In this document: positions 55,962 to 64,000 of the stretch, piece after piece
Layout of the letters: the number at the start of each line of letters is the position of its first letter
Numbering within the stretch: the stretch's first letter is position 1
Source of the DNA: Aureimonas sp. AU22
Lineage (GTDB): Bacteria > Pseudomonadota > Alphaproteobacteria > Rhizobiales > Rhizobiaceae
Reading direction: 5' to 3'
Assembly: GCF_001463745.1 (NCBI RefSeq)
Contig: NZ_BBWJ01000014.1
Location: forward strand, 1-64,000
DNA: 64,000 bases
Position numbers and translations under genes: made by a program
Notes under the pieces: generated by a model
Databases searched by the model: none
Seen by the model: only the letters and a program-made list of their open reading frames with translations
Told to the model about the DNA's origin: nothing

Positions 55962-56017
55962 CCAAGCGCCTAGCGGTATCGCCTCGGGCGCGCGGAGCGA
56001 CAAGTGGGAATCGCACC

Positions 56018-57094
56018 ATGCCCAAGAAGGAACAGCGACGCCTGCGCATCGGTGTCCTCGGCGCCGGCCAGATCGCCCAGGCCGCGCATTTCGAAAGTTG
56101 CACCAAGGCCGCCAATGCAGACCTCTTCGCGATCTGCGACGTCGCCGACGACTTGCGCGAGCGGATGGCCGTCACGCATGGCGCCGCGAAGACGTTCGCC
56201 GATTACGACGCCATGCTCGCCGATACCGACGTCGAGGCCGTCATCATCGCGACCGCGGACGCCTTCCACGTTCCGGCCTCGATCCGAGCCCTCGAGGCCG
56301 GAAAACACGTCCTTTGCGAGAAACCGGTCGGGCTGACCGTCAAGGAAGCGTTCGACCTCGCGCGGGCGGTCGAGGCGTCCGGCAGGGTGTTCCAGGTCGG
56401 CCACATGAAGCGCTACGATGCCGGGCTCCAGGCAGCCAAGGCCTTCATCGATACCGAGATGGGCGAACTGGTCGCGCTCAAGGCCTGGTACTGCGACTCG
56501 ACGCATCGCTATCCCATGACCGACGCGGTGCAGCCCCTGATCGTCACTAGCGCCAACGCGCGCAAACCCTCGGCCAACCCGAAGGCGGACCTGCGCCGCT
56601 ACTACATGCTGGCGCACGGTTGCCACCTCATCGATACGGTTCGCTACTTCGCCGGCGACATCGTCTCGGTCGAAGCGCGCCTGTCGGAGCGCGCGGGCAT
56701 CTGGTGCTGGTTCGTGGACGTCGAGTTCGCGAACGGCACGCTCGGCCATCTCGACCTGACCGTCGCCGTCCGCATGGACTGGCACGAGGGGTTCCAGATC
56801 TACGGGCAGAACGGCTCGATCCTCGGGAAGACCTTCAATCCCTGGTACTACAAGTCCTCGGAAGTCGACATCTTCCGCGAGGCGGACGGCGCGACCCACC
56901 GGGTTCTGGGCGCCGATGGGCATTTCTACCGCCGACAGGTCGAGGGCTTCGCCCGCACCGTGCTCGACGGGGCGCCAATGACCGGCGCGGACGTTCACGA
57001 CGGCACGGCATCGGTGCGCGCGATGGTGGCGATCGCCCGCTCGGTCGATGAGGGCCGGCGGGTGACCCTGGCCGAGGTGACGGGAGGCGTCTGA
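56018..57094 (+). CDS. Gfo/Idh/MocA-family NAD(P)-dependent oxidoreductase (second)
   Basis: 358 residues. Rossmann motif IGVLGAGQIAQAAHF near residue 11, HVLCEKPVGLTVKEAF near residue 100 with the catalytic KP lysine, and AHGCHLIDTVRYF near residue 200. It is the first gene of a five-gene operon under the ROK palindrome and overlaps the isomerase gene by one base (TGATG). It probably oxidises a sugar or glycoside, possibly at C3, with the isomerase and hydrolase processing the product; this is inference from the gene set. Confidence 0.9.
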   Translation: MPKKEQRRLRIGVLGAGQIAQAAHFESCTKAANADLFAICDVADDLRERMAVTHGAAKTFADYDAMLADTDVEAVIIATADAFHVPASIRALEAGKHVLCEKPVGLTVKEAFDLARAVEASGRVFQVGHMKRYDAGLQAAKAFIDTEMGELVALKAWYCDSTHRYPMTDAVQPLIVTSANARKPSANPKADLRRYYMLAHGCHLIDTVRYFAGDIVSVEARLSERAGIWCWFVDVEFANGTLGHLDLTVAVRMDWHEGFQIYGQNGSILGKTFNPWYYKSSEVDIFREADGATHRVLGADGHFYRRQVEGFARTVLDGAPMTGADVHDGTASVRAMVAIARSVDEGRRVTLAEVTGGV

Positions 57095-57939
57095 TGAAGC
57101 TCGGGATCTTCGCCAAGACCTTCCCGGGCTCGACGCCCGAGGCTGTGCTCGTTGCCGCGAAGGCGGCGGGTTTCTCGGCCGCGCAGTACAACATGGCCTG
57201 TTCGGGTCTCGCGGCCATGCCCGAGGCCATCGAGCCGAACGCGACGGTCGCGGTCGCCCGGGCGTCGCGCACTACGGGCGTCGAGATCGTCGCCGTGTCC
57301 GGTACCTACAACATGATCCATCCCGACCGCACGGTGCGCGAGGCCGGACATCGGCGGCTCGACGTCCTGGCGTCGCGTTGCGCGGCGATGGGAACGCGCC
57401 TCGTCACCCTCTGCACCGGAACGCGTGACCCCGAGGACCAGTGGCGCGAGCACCCCGGCAACCACTTGCCCGATGCCTGGCGCGATCTCGTCGAGGCGAT
57501 GGAGATCGCCGTTGCCATCGCCGAGCGGCACGACGTGGACCTCGGGATCGAGCCGGAACTCGCCAACGTCGTCGATTCCGCCGAAAAGGCGCGGCGCCTG
57601 ATCGACGCGCTGAAGAGCCCCCGCCTCAAGATCGTGCTGGATCCCGCCAATCTGTTCGAGCGGGCCGAGCTACGCGAACAGCGGCGGCTGGTGTCGCAGG
57701 CGACCGATCTCCTCGCCGACCGCATCGTGATGGGCCACGCCAAGGACCGGACGCCGGACGGCGGCTTCACCACCGCCGGCAAAGGCGTCCTTGACTATCC
57801 GCATTATCTGGCCTGCCTCCGTGAGGCGGGTTTCCAAGGCGCCCTGGTGGCCCACGGGCTGTCCGCCGAGGAAGCGCCGGGCGCGGCCTCCTTCCTCCTG
57901 TCGGCCCTGGATCGGGCGGGGATCCCGGTCGAGACATGA
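57094..57939 (+). CDS. Sugar phosphate isomerase/epimerase-like TIM-barrel protein
   Basis: 281 residues. The barrel has metal-ligand candidates in LGIEPELANV, KIVLDPANLF and MGHAKDRTPDG, in the expected order for xylose-isomerase-like epimerases. It shares this fold with the protein at 18674-19627 but the two are not close in sequence. It lies directly after an oxidoreductase, a pairing common in inositol and keto-sugar pathways, and overlaps the next gene by 4 bases. Confidence 0.85.
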   Translation: MKLGIFAKTFPGSTPEAVLVAAKAAGFSAAQYNMACSGLAAMPEAIEPNATVAVARASRTTGVEIVAVSGTYNMIHPDRTVREAGHRRLDVLASRCAAMGTRLVTLCTGTRDPEDQWREHPGNHLPDAWRDLVEAMEIAVAIAERHDVDLGIEPELANVVDSAEKARRLIDALKSPRLKIVLDPANLFERAELREQRRLVSQATDLLADRIVMGHAKDRTPDGGFTTAGKGVLDYPHYLACLREAGFQGALVAHGLSAEEAPGAASFLLSALDRAGIPVET

Positions 57940-58742
57940 GCGGTTTCGAACGCGACGGCCTGTCGCTGCATCTCGACGACGCCGGCGGCGACGGCTTGCC
58001 CGTGTTCTTCCAGCACGGGCTCTGCGGCGACGTGGGCCAGACGCGCGAGGCCTTCCCGGCGGATCGGCGCTTCCGCCGCCTGACGCTGGAGATGCGCGGG
58101 CACGGCAGATCGCAGGCGGGCGACCCGTCGCGCTTCTCCATCCCCGTCTTCACCGACGACCTTGCCGCGGCGATCGAGGCCGAGGGGCGAGGGCCACTCG
58201 TCGTTGGCGGCATTTCGATGGGCGCTGCCATCGCGCTTCGCCTGGCCGTGACCCGCCCGGACCTCGTGCGAGGCCTCGTCATCGCACGCCCCGCCTGGGT
58301 CACCGCTGCCGCGCCGGACAACATGGAGCCGAACGCGGAAGTCGGCCGCCTTCTCGCAAGCCATCCGCCCGCCGAGGCGCTGGCGCTCTTCATGGCCGGC
58401 GCGACGGCACGCCGGCTGGAGTCGGAGGCGCCCGACAACCTGGCCTCGCTCCGCGGCTTCTTCTCGCGCGAGCCGGTCGCCGTCACGGCGGCGCTCCTGA
58501 CGGCCATATCCGCCGACGGTCCGCGCGTCGCGGACGACGAACTGTGGGCGCTGCGGCTGCCGACGCTCGTGATCGGACACGATCGCGACGCGATCCACCC
58601 TCACGCCCATGCGCTCGCTTTGGCCGGGCTCATTCCCGGCGCGAGGCTCGTGACGGTCACGCCGAAGGCCGTCGACAAGCCCGCGTACCTGGCCGACGTC
58701 CACGACGCTCTCACCGCCTTTCTCGAGGGCTTCCAGCGATGA
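57936..58742 (+). CDS. Alpha/beta hydrolase
   Basis: 268 residues. Oxyanion region FFQHGLCGDV, nucleophile elbow GGISMGAAIA (Ser near residue 94), acid region VIGHDRDAIHPH, and a possible histidine in LADVHDAL at the end. No signal peptide is present, so it is cytoplasmic. In a sugar-oxidation operon such a protein may open a lactone or cleave an ester formed by the dehydrogenase. It is coupled to its neighbours by 4-base overlaps on both sides. Confidence 0.85.
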   Translation: MSGFERDGLSLHLDDAGGDGLPVFFQHGLCGDVGQTREAFPADRRFRRLTLEMRGHGRSQAGDPSRFSIPVFTDDLAAAIEAEGRGPLVVGGISMGAAIALRLAVTRPDLVRGLVIARPAWVTAAAPDNMEPNAEVGRLLASHPPAEALALFMAGATARRLESEAPDNLASLRGFFSREPVAVTAALLTAISADGPRVADDELWALRLPTLVIGHDRDAIHPHAHALALAGLIPGARLVTVTPKAVDKPAYLADVHDALTAFLEGFQR

Positions 58743-59443
58743 CGGCCGCCGCGGCCCCGTCCTGGATCCGGGACCTGCCGAGCGACAGACTGGTCGCCGA
58801 ATACTCCGTCTGGTCGGCCGATCTCGTGCGCCTCGCCGACGACATGGCGCGGATCGACCCCTACGCCGACATCCTCCACGTCGATGTGGCGGATGGGCAC
58901 TTCGCCCCCGCCATCCTGTTCTTCCCCGACCTCGTCGCCGGGCTGCGCAAGGTCTCCACGAAGCCGATACACGTCCATCTGATGGTGGCGGACGCGATCG
59001 TGCTGTCGCAGATCGAGCAGTTCGCCGAAGCGGGCGCCGACCTCATCTCGATACATCTGGAGAACGGAACGGTCGCCGAGGCGGCGCTCGATCGACTGGC
59101 GGCACTGCGGGTCGCGGCGGGCATGGTCCTGCGCGTCGAAACGCCGGTCGCAGGCATCGAGCCCTTTCTGCCGCGCCTGTCCTTCGTCACGCTCCTCGGC
59201 ACCGCGATCGGCGTGAAGGGGCAGGGTCTCGACCCGACCGCCTGCGATCGACTGCGGGAGGCGAAGCGCCTCATCGAGGCGCAAGGCCGGGAGCGGCGCA
59301 TCGTGCTGGCGGCGGACGGCGGCATTCGCGAGCATACGGTTCCCGAATTGCGCGCGGCGGGAGCGCAGACGGTCGTGCTCGGCTCCCTCGCTTTCGGCGC
59401 GCCCGATCTTCGGGAGCGCACACGCTGGCTCCACTCGCTCTGA
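58739..59443 (+). CDS. Ribulose-phosphate 3-epimerase-family protein (AlsE/Rpe-like)
   Basis: 234 residues, a TIM barrel with the Rpe signatures ILHVDVADGHFAP (metal-binding His and catalytic Asp), PIHVHLMV and LAADGGIREHTVPEL (second catalytic Asp). The N-terminus is longer than Rpe by about 15 residues. It should epimerise a ketose phosphate at C3. As in the E. coli allose operon, it stands next to a ROK kinase, so a ketohexose 6-phosphate substrate is possible. Confidence 0.87.
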   Translation: MTAAAAPSWIRDLPSDRLVAEYSVWSADLVRLADDMARIDPYADILHVDVADGHFAPAILFFPDLVAGLRKVSTKPIHVHLMVADAIVLSQIEQFAEAGADLISIHLENGTVAEAALDRLAALRVAAGMVLRVETPVAGIEPFLPRLSFVTLLGTAIGVKGQGLDPTACDRLREAKRLIEAQGRERRIVLAADGGIREHTVPELRAAGAQTVVLGSLAFGAPDLRERTRWLHSL

Positions 59444-59457
59444 CGGAGGCCGCCGCG

Positions 59458-60420
59458 ATGCCCAACCTGGCCGTGGCTCTGGATCTCGGGGGCACGCAGA
59501 TCCGCGGCGCGCTCGTCGACGAGGCAGGCGCGATCCTGGCCCGGCAGGTTCGCCGGACCCCGGCGCGCGAAGGCGCCGACGCGGTGGTGGCGGCTCTCGC
59601 GCAGGTGAGCCGCGACGCGGCGGCAGCGGCCGGCACGCGGCCGGTCGTGGGCATCGGGCTTTCCGCCCCCGGGCCGCTCGATGCCGAAAAGGGGATCGCG
59701 TTGGCGACCCCGACGATCGCGGGCTTCACGGACTTCCCGCTCGCACGAAACCTGGAGGCGGCAGCCGGACTACCGGTCGCACTGGAGAATGACGGGATCG
59801 CGGCCGCCATCGGCGAGTGGCGCTTCGGAGCCGGTCGCGGAAAATCGCACATGGTCTACGTCACCGTCTCGACGGGCATCGGCGGCGGTGCGGTCGTGGA
59901 CGGGCATGTGCTGCGTGGGCGCAAGGGAATGGCAACCCACATCGGCCACATGACGGTGATGCACGGCGGGGAGCTCTGCGTCTGCGGCAACCACGGCTGC
60001 TTCGAGGCCTATGCCTCGGGTACCGCCTTTCTCGCGCGGGCGCGGCGCCTCTCGATGCACCGCCCCGACAGCGCGCTCTCCGGCTTGAACGAGGCGTTGA
60101 CGGGGCCGGAGGTCTTCGCCGCCGCCCGCGATGGGGACGAACTGGCCTGCGAACTCGTCGCCGAGGAGGCGACGATGCTCGGCCTCGGGTTCGCCAACCT
60201 TCTTCACCTCTATAGTCCAGAGCTGATCGTCGTCGGCGGCGGCATGTCGAGCGAGTTCAATGCGCTGGAGGCGGGCATCCTGCGCGCGATGCGGGGAGCC
60301 GCGCTCGCCCCGTTCCGCGACGTGCCCGTCGTGACGGCCGCGCTCGGCGACAATTCGGGCCTTTCGGGCGCGGGCGCCATCGCCTACCAGGCCTTCGGCA
60401 CGAACGGTACCCGCCGCTAG
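59458..60420 (+). CDS. ROK-family sugar kinase
   Basis: 320 residues without a DNA-binding domain. ATP motif ALDLGGTQIRGALVD at the N-terminus, substrate/catalytic block ENDGIAAAIGEW, STGIGGGAVVDG, and the complete zinc motif CVCGNHGCFE near residue 180. It phosphorylates a free hexose or aminosugar in the cytoplasm. As the last gene of the operon after an epimerase, it resembles AlsK. Unlike the two ROK regulators nearby, its zinc motif is intact. Confidence 0.92.
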   Translation: MPNLAVALDLGGTQIRGALVDEAGAILARQVRRTPAREGADAVVAALAQVSRDAAAAAGTRPVVGIGLSAPGPLDAEKGIALATPTIAGFTDFPLARNLEAAAGLPVALENDGIAAAIGEWRFGAGRGKSHMVYVTVSTGIGGGAVVDGHVLRGRKGMATHIGHMTVMHGGELCVCGNHGCFEAYASGTAFLARARRLSMHRPDSALSGLNEALTGPEVFAAARDGDELACELVAEEATMLGLGFANLLHLYSPELIVVGGGMSSEFNALEAGILRAMRGAALAPFRDVPVVTAALGDNSGLSGAGAIAYQAFGTNGTRR

Positions 60421-60809
60421 AGCCGTACCGGCTTCATGCTCTGTCCCGCTGTCGCGCCGGAATCCATGCCGACGGGATCATCGTGCCGATCGAGCCGGCG
60501 CAGATGGCTGCAAAGGTCACGCAATCGACGAGGACCGGCATGGTCGGGCAACGCTCTTTTGAGCCGTTGCCACGGTCCCGAAAGTACACCGGGCTTCATC
60601 CTGGTCGATACCGGGGTGTGGCGGACCCGCATGTCGTGAACTTCCTCCCCCGGGCAAGCGTCGGATAGCATCGCTCGGCGTCATTCCGAAGTCGTCGAAC
60701 TTTTCGACGCGCGTCTGTTCCAAGACCTGCACGCGCGCCGAAAATGACCCGATCCGACTTCACAGCCGTGGTTCCACCATAGCGAAGGGGAGGCGGCCCG
60801 TCGTGCGGC
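60421..60809. other. Gene-free stretch between convergent units
   Basis: About 390 bases without a convincing gene. It holds one stem-loop, GGCAACG (60547-60553) pairing with CGTTGCC (60565-60571) with an inner CTC-TTTT-GAG helix, without a T run, possibly a terminator for the ROK kinase operon. Short open frames on the minus strand show no family sequence and no ribosome site. Confidence 0.5.
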
Positions 60810-62390
60810 TTACGGCGCATCCGAGGGCTTGGTGGTCGTATCCCAGTGCGGCGGAGCGGAGAGCACGAGCGAGCGCAGGTCGGCGGGAACGGCCGCGCCC
60901 TCCATCCGGGTGTCGCCCTTTGCGGCGGCGAGCGCGAACGCGGCCATGCGCTTGCCGGCGAGCGTCATGTTCTCGGTGGCTTGCGTCGCGAGCTGGTGCG
61001 GGCCGTGGAAGACGAAGATGTCCTTGAGGCCCTTCGCGCGGTCCAGCGCGTCGAGGCTTCCCTCCAGCCCCTCCACATAGTCCCACGTGCCCTTGACGAT
61101 CTGCAGCGCCGGCCATTGGGCGACGCCCGCCGCAACCTCGCCATCGGGATAATACGTCGTCGAGAACTCCTCGCGCAGCGCCGCCTCGATCATGTCGTGA
61201 CCTTTGACGCGGGTGCCGAGGCCGCCGGCGTTCGGGCCGTAGAGGATCGCGCCCTTGATGTTGGCGCGGCCGAGCGCCGGGCCGCAGGCGCTATCGGGCA
61301 TGTCGCGGTCGCATGTCTCGACGAAGTTCTTCTGCATGGCATAGGCGACGGCGTAGGAGCCGCGCGAGTAGCCCATGAGGACGATCGGCATCGCCGCGAT
61401 GTCGGCGCCGTCCATCACGGCGGATGCCGCCGGCGCACCTTCGAGGGTCTTGCCGTCCGGCCCCATCGCCCGCATGCCTTCGCCGGACGCCAGTTGCTCG
61501 AACTCGCGCACCATGTCGTCCGCCTGCTCGGCGGTGTTGAAGCCGTTCTGCCCGCCCGAGAGGCCGTTGCCGCGCCGATCGGTGACGAGGACGTCGAAGC
61601 CCGCTTCGTGGAAAGCATGGGCGAACCCGCGCCAGTGGCGCATGCCGGGCTCTTCCGACAGGCCGTCCGGCTTTTCGTTCAGGACGTACTTGCCGCTCGT
61701 TTCGTCGCGGGTGACAGGTGCGGAGTTCGGATCGTCCAGGGCGGTGATCTCGTTGCCGCCGCCGTTGTTCATCACGACCAGCGCACGCTGACCTCCGCCA
61801 TTCCCGCTCGGAATGCCGTCACCTCGGATGTACCAGCCGCGCAGCTTGATCTCGCCGTCGGTCTTGAGGTGGACCCGCTCGTAGGCATCGCGCGGCGCGG
61901 TGAACTCGACCACGAAGGCCTCATCATCGGCGCTCGCGATCGGCTCGCCGTAGGGCGCCTTGCCGAAGTCGGCCGGGCGGCGGATGTCGGCGAGATCGAC
62001 CGCGCCTTCGGGATCGATCCGGCCCTTCGTGCCGACCGTGCCGGTTTCGCGCGTCTCGACGCGGGCAAACCCCTTGGCGCCCCTGCGCGCCGCCGCAGCG
62101 CAGGCCTCGTCCGCCTTACACGCCAACCAGCGTTCGCGGATCTTCGCGTCGGTGAACTCCGCGGTGTAGAAGTCGCCGGCATAGCCGTCCGGCACGAGCT
62201 GGTTCAGCGGCATGAAGGGCTGGCAGATGCCGGCCGCGTCGCGGTAACCGGGAAGATCGGCGTTGCGATCGTAGTTGACGCGCGCGGTGCAGTCGGGCGC
62301 GGGCGTGCCGGCGTTCACGACGGGTGTCTCCTGCGCACCCGCGGTGCCCGCCAGGAGCGCGAGGCTCGCGGTCATCAGAATTCGACGCAT
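60810..62390 (-). CDS. Secreted alpha/beta hydrolase-family protein
   Basis: 526 residues from the ATG at MRRILMTASL behind GGGAGGAA. A signal peptide (RILMTASLALLAGTAGAQ, then ET) indicates export. A roughly 250-residue N-terminal part with acidic and Cys-containing segments (KADEACAAAARRG) precedes the hydrolase domain: ALVVMNNGGGNE (oxyanion region), VLVTDRRGNGLSGG, nucleophile elbow MGYSRGSYAVAYAM, and a late FHGPHQLA histidine. Substrate is unknown; an ester or polyester is possible. The next gene upstream also encodes a secreted hydrolase with a GYSRG elbow. Confidence 0.85.
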   Translation of the reverse strand: MRRILMTASLALLAGTAGAQETPVVNAGTPAPDCTARVNYDRNADLPGYRDAAGICQPFMPLNQLVPDGYAGDFYTAEFTDAKIRERWLACKADEACAAAARRGAKGFARVETRETGTVGTKGRIDPEGAVDLADIRRPADFGKAPYGEPIASADDEAFVVEFTAPRDAYERVHLKTDGEIKLRGWYIRGDGIPSGNGGGQRALVVMNNGGGNEITALDDPNSAPVTRDETSGKYVLNEKPDGLSEEPGMRHWRGFAHAFHEAGFDVLVTDRRGNGLSGGQNGFNTAEQADDMVREFEQLASGEGMRAMGPDGKTLEGAPAASAVMDGADIAAMPIVLMGYSRGSYAVAYAMQKNFVETCDRDMPDSACGPALGRANIKGAILYGPNAGGLGTRVKGHDMIEAALREEFSTTYYPDGEVAAGVAQWPALQIVKGTWDYVEGLEGSLDALDRAKGLKDIFVFHGPHQLATQATENMTLAGKRMAAFALAAAKGDTRMEGAAVPADLRSLVLSAPPHWDTTTKPSDAP

Positions 62391-62490
62391 CTTGTTCCTC
62401 CCAGGCTCGCGAGGCGACACCGCCATCGTGCAGGTGTGACCACCATCGCCGGTTCCCTTCGATCCTTGATCGCGATGCCGATCCGCGCAC

Positions 62491-63231
62491 CTACTGGGCG
62501 GTGGCGGACGGCGTCGCCTCCAGCCGCTGATCGGCGAGCCAGTCCCAGAGGGCCGGATCGCCGAGTGCCGCCGCCTCGACCGCCTCGTGGCTCGTGTTCT
62601 CGAACACGGTCAGGCTGGCATTGCGCTTCAAGGCCTTCAGCCGCTCGTAGAGCACGACCGAGTCCGACAGCGGAATGACGTCGTCGTCGGTCCCGTGGAA
62701 GACCCAGAAGGCGGTCGTCTCGCCGGTGCGGTTGAGATAGTGCCGGTTGCCGCCGCCCGCGATCGGCACGACGGCGGCAAACGTCTCGGGATACTGCTCG
62801 GCCATCGCCCAGGCCGCAAAGGCGCCCCGGCTGTAGCCCATGACGACGATGCGGGATCGATCCACGCGGTGGCTGGCGACGACCTCGTCCAGCGCCGCCT
62901 TCACCGTTTCGATGGGATAAAGCAGTTCCTCGCTCGGGTTCTGCGGCGAGAAGACGAGGTAGGGCACCTCGCGTCCGCCCTCGATCATCGCGGGAAGTCC
63001 GCTCGATCGCACCTTGTCGACATCGCTGCCGCCCTGGTCGCCGCCGTGCAGCCAGACGATCAGCGGAAAGGCTTGGCTGGAGGACTCGTATCCCGGCGGG
63101 GTGGACAGGAGATAGTTCAGCTCCGCCGGGATCGAGGCTGTGGACTTGGCTGCCGTTTGCCCGGCGAGAGCCGGTGCCGTTCCGAACCCGAGAGCCGCCG
63201 CGATGGCGAGCGAGGCGATGGTGTTGCGCAT
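62491..63231 (-). CDS. Secreted esterase/PHB-depolymerase-like alpha/beta hydrolase
   Basis: 246 residues with a signal peptide (MRNTIASLAIAAALGFGTAP, then ALAG). The hydrolase core has LIVWLHGGDQGG (oxyanion), VVMGYSRGAFAAWAMA (nucleophile Ser), FHGTDDDVIPLSDS (acid) and NTSHEAVE (His), so the triad is complete. It resembles the catalytic domain of feruloyl-esterase and PHB-depolymerase-type proteins. It lies 100 bases upstream of the other secreted hydrolase and 50 bases after the methylisocitrate-lyase-type gene. Confidence 0.88.
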   Translation of the reverse strand: MRNTIASLAIAAALGFGTAPALAGQTAAKSTASIPAELNYLLSTPPGYESSSQAFPLIVWLHGGDQGGSDVDKVRSSGLPAMIEGGREVPYLVFSPQNPSEELLYPIETVKAALDEVVASHRVDRSRIVVMGYSRGAFAAWAMAEQYPETFAAVVPIAGGGNRHYLNRTGETTAFWVFHGTDDDVIPLSDSVVLYERLKALKRNASLTVFENTSHEAVEAAALGDPALWDWLADQRLEATPSATAQ

Positions 63232-63282
63232 GATCGTCGATGCTCCCTATCGGCGTGGAACGCGGTCCGGGTGGCCCCAGTC

Positions 63283-64000
63283 TTACGCGGGCAGGACGGT
63301 CGCGACGATCGTGCGGTCCAGCGCCTCGTAGTCGTAGTAGCGGATGGTCTCGTAGAGCTCGGCGCGTGTCTGCATGCGATCGAGGAGCGAAGCCGGCGTG
63401 CCCTCGGCCGCAAGACGGGCGTAGAGTTCCCCTTGCGCCTTCGCCGCGACGCGCAGCGAGGTCACCGGCCAGATCACCATGGCGTAGCCGAGGTCTTGGA
63501 ACTCCTGCGCGGTGAGGGCCGGGGTGCGGCCGAACTCCGTCATGTTGGCGAGAAGTTTCACGCCGGGCAGGCGGCCCGCGACCTCGCGGAACATCTCGAC
63601 CGAGGTCAGCGCCTCCGGGAAGATCGCGTCGGCGCCCGCTTCGAGATAGAGCTTGGCGCGCGCGACGGCACCCTCGATGCCCTCGCTCGCGGCGGCGTCC
63701 GTGCGCGCGATCACCACGAGGTCGCGCGAGGCACGCCGCGCGGCGTTCACCTTCGCCGCCATGTCCGTCGGCGCGGCCAGCTGCTTGTCGTTGAGATGGC
63801 CGCACTTCTTCGGCAGGAGCTGGTCCTCGATCTGCACGGCCCCCGCGCCCGCGTCCTCGAAGGAGCGGACCATGTGCATGACGTTCAGCGCCTCGCCGTA
63901 TCCGGTGTCGCCGTCCGCCAGAAGCGGCAGGCCCGAGGCGCGCGCGATCTGGCGGATGAAGAAGCTCATGTCCTCGACGGTGAGGATGCCGAGGTCGGGC
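63283..64000 (-). CDS. Isocitrate lyase/PEP mutase-family enzyme (methylisocitrate-lyase-like), 5' end missing
   Basis: About 239 residues are visible; the frame runs off the window end and the N-terminus is missing. Family features are LLADGDTGYGEALNV (Mg ligands), QIEDQLLPKKCGH with the catalytic-loop cysteine, VIARTDA and LLANMTEFGRTP. These match PrpB, which splits 2-methylisocitrate to succinate and pyruvate, though oxaloacetate decarboxylases and carboxyPEP mutases share the motifs. The two secreted hydrolase genes follow on the same strand. Confidence 0.88.
   Translation of the reverse strand, partial: PDLGILTVEDMSFFIRQIARASGLPLLADGDTGYGEALNVMHMVRSFEDAGAGAVQIEDQLLPKKCGHLNDKQLAAPTDMAAKVNAARRASRDLVVIARTDAAASEGIEGAVARAKLYLEAGADAIFPEALTSVEMFREVAGRLPGVKLLANMTEFGRTPALTAQEFQDLGYAMVIWPVTSLRVAAKAQGELYARLAAEGTPASLLDRMQTRAELYETIRYYDYEALDRTIVATVLPA

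Noticed and set aside
60596-60820. Short minus-strand frames as transposase remnants
   Set aside because: No DDE or helix-turn-helix motif could be seen; more likely non-coding.

Overview
The window is about 64 kb of very GC-rich, tightly packed bacterial chromosome. Overlapping stop/start codons, GGGAGG-type ribosome sites, GlpD, TadE/TadG, AmiC/AmiR, a tripartite tricarboxylate transporter, SorC, ROK and GntR regulators, and a possible CtrA site all point to an alphaproteobacterium, most likely Hyphomicrobiales (Rhizobiales) near the Aurantimonadaceae. That placement is inferred from gene content; there is no rRNA here. The region reads as an accessory nutrient-scavenging stretch: almost every block pairs a transporter, a regulator and a short catabolic pathway.

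Layout. (1) 1-8855: a polyol/sugar-phosphate operon with a GlpD/EryB-type dehydrogenase (cut by the window edge), PfkB kinase, SorC regulator, a homoserine-dehydrogenase-like SAF-domain oxidoreductase resembling the Brucella DXR-like (DRL) enzyme, an acetoin-dehydrogenase-type E1 alpha/beta, an AcoC-type E2 and a HAD phosphatase. (2) 9212-15175, opposite strand: a complete glucitol-type PTS (HPr-EI fusion, IIA, IIBC, IIC), GutM and a second SorC regulator. Blocks 1 and 2 carry nearly the same SorC-type palindrome and may form one pathway. (3) 15306-16704: two unrecognised genes. (4) 16709-24540: GntR regulator, PdxA-like dehydrogenase, sugar isomerase, dihydroxyacetone-kinase fusion and a TctCBA transporter, closed by a strong terminator.

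(5) 24685-33228: a divergent cluster combining RibA (GTP cyclohydrolase II), a stand-alone RibD-type reductase, a degenerate pterin-synthase-fold protein, a dehydrogenase, a glycosyltransferase, two methyltransferases, a CDP-alcohol phosphotransferase and a membrane sulfatase-fold enzyme. No described pathway that I know matches it. (6) 33329-36302: Tad pilus minor-pilin genes behind a CtrA-like site. (7) 36456-44394: AmiC/AmiR, a peptide/nickel-type ABC transporter and an acetamidase/formamidase, with a terminator directly before amiC. (8) 44474-46835: tRNA(CAU), adenine deaminase, thioesterase. (9) 46836-49005: decayed island with tRNA-Gln, tRNA-Pro, an integrase tail next to tRNA-Pro, and a broken RTX gene.

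(10) 49145-60420: a sugar regulon with a ribose-type ABC transporter, two ROK repressors, two Gfo/Idh/MocA dehydrogenases, an isomerase, an alpha/beta hydrolase, a pentulose-phosphate-epimerase-type protein and a ROK kinase, with clear ROK palindromes. (11) 60810-64000: two secreted alpha/beta hydrolases and a methylisocitrate-lyase-family gene cut by the window end. No CRISPR array, complete insertion sequence or replication origin was seen.
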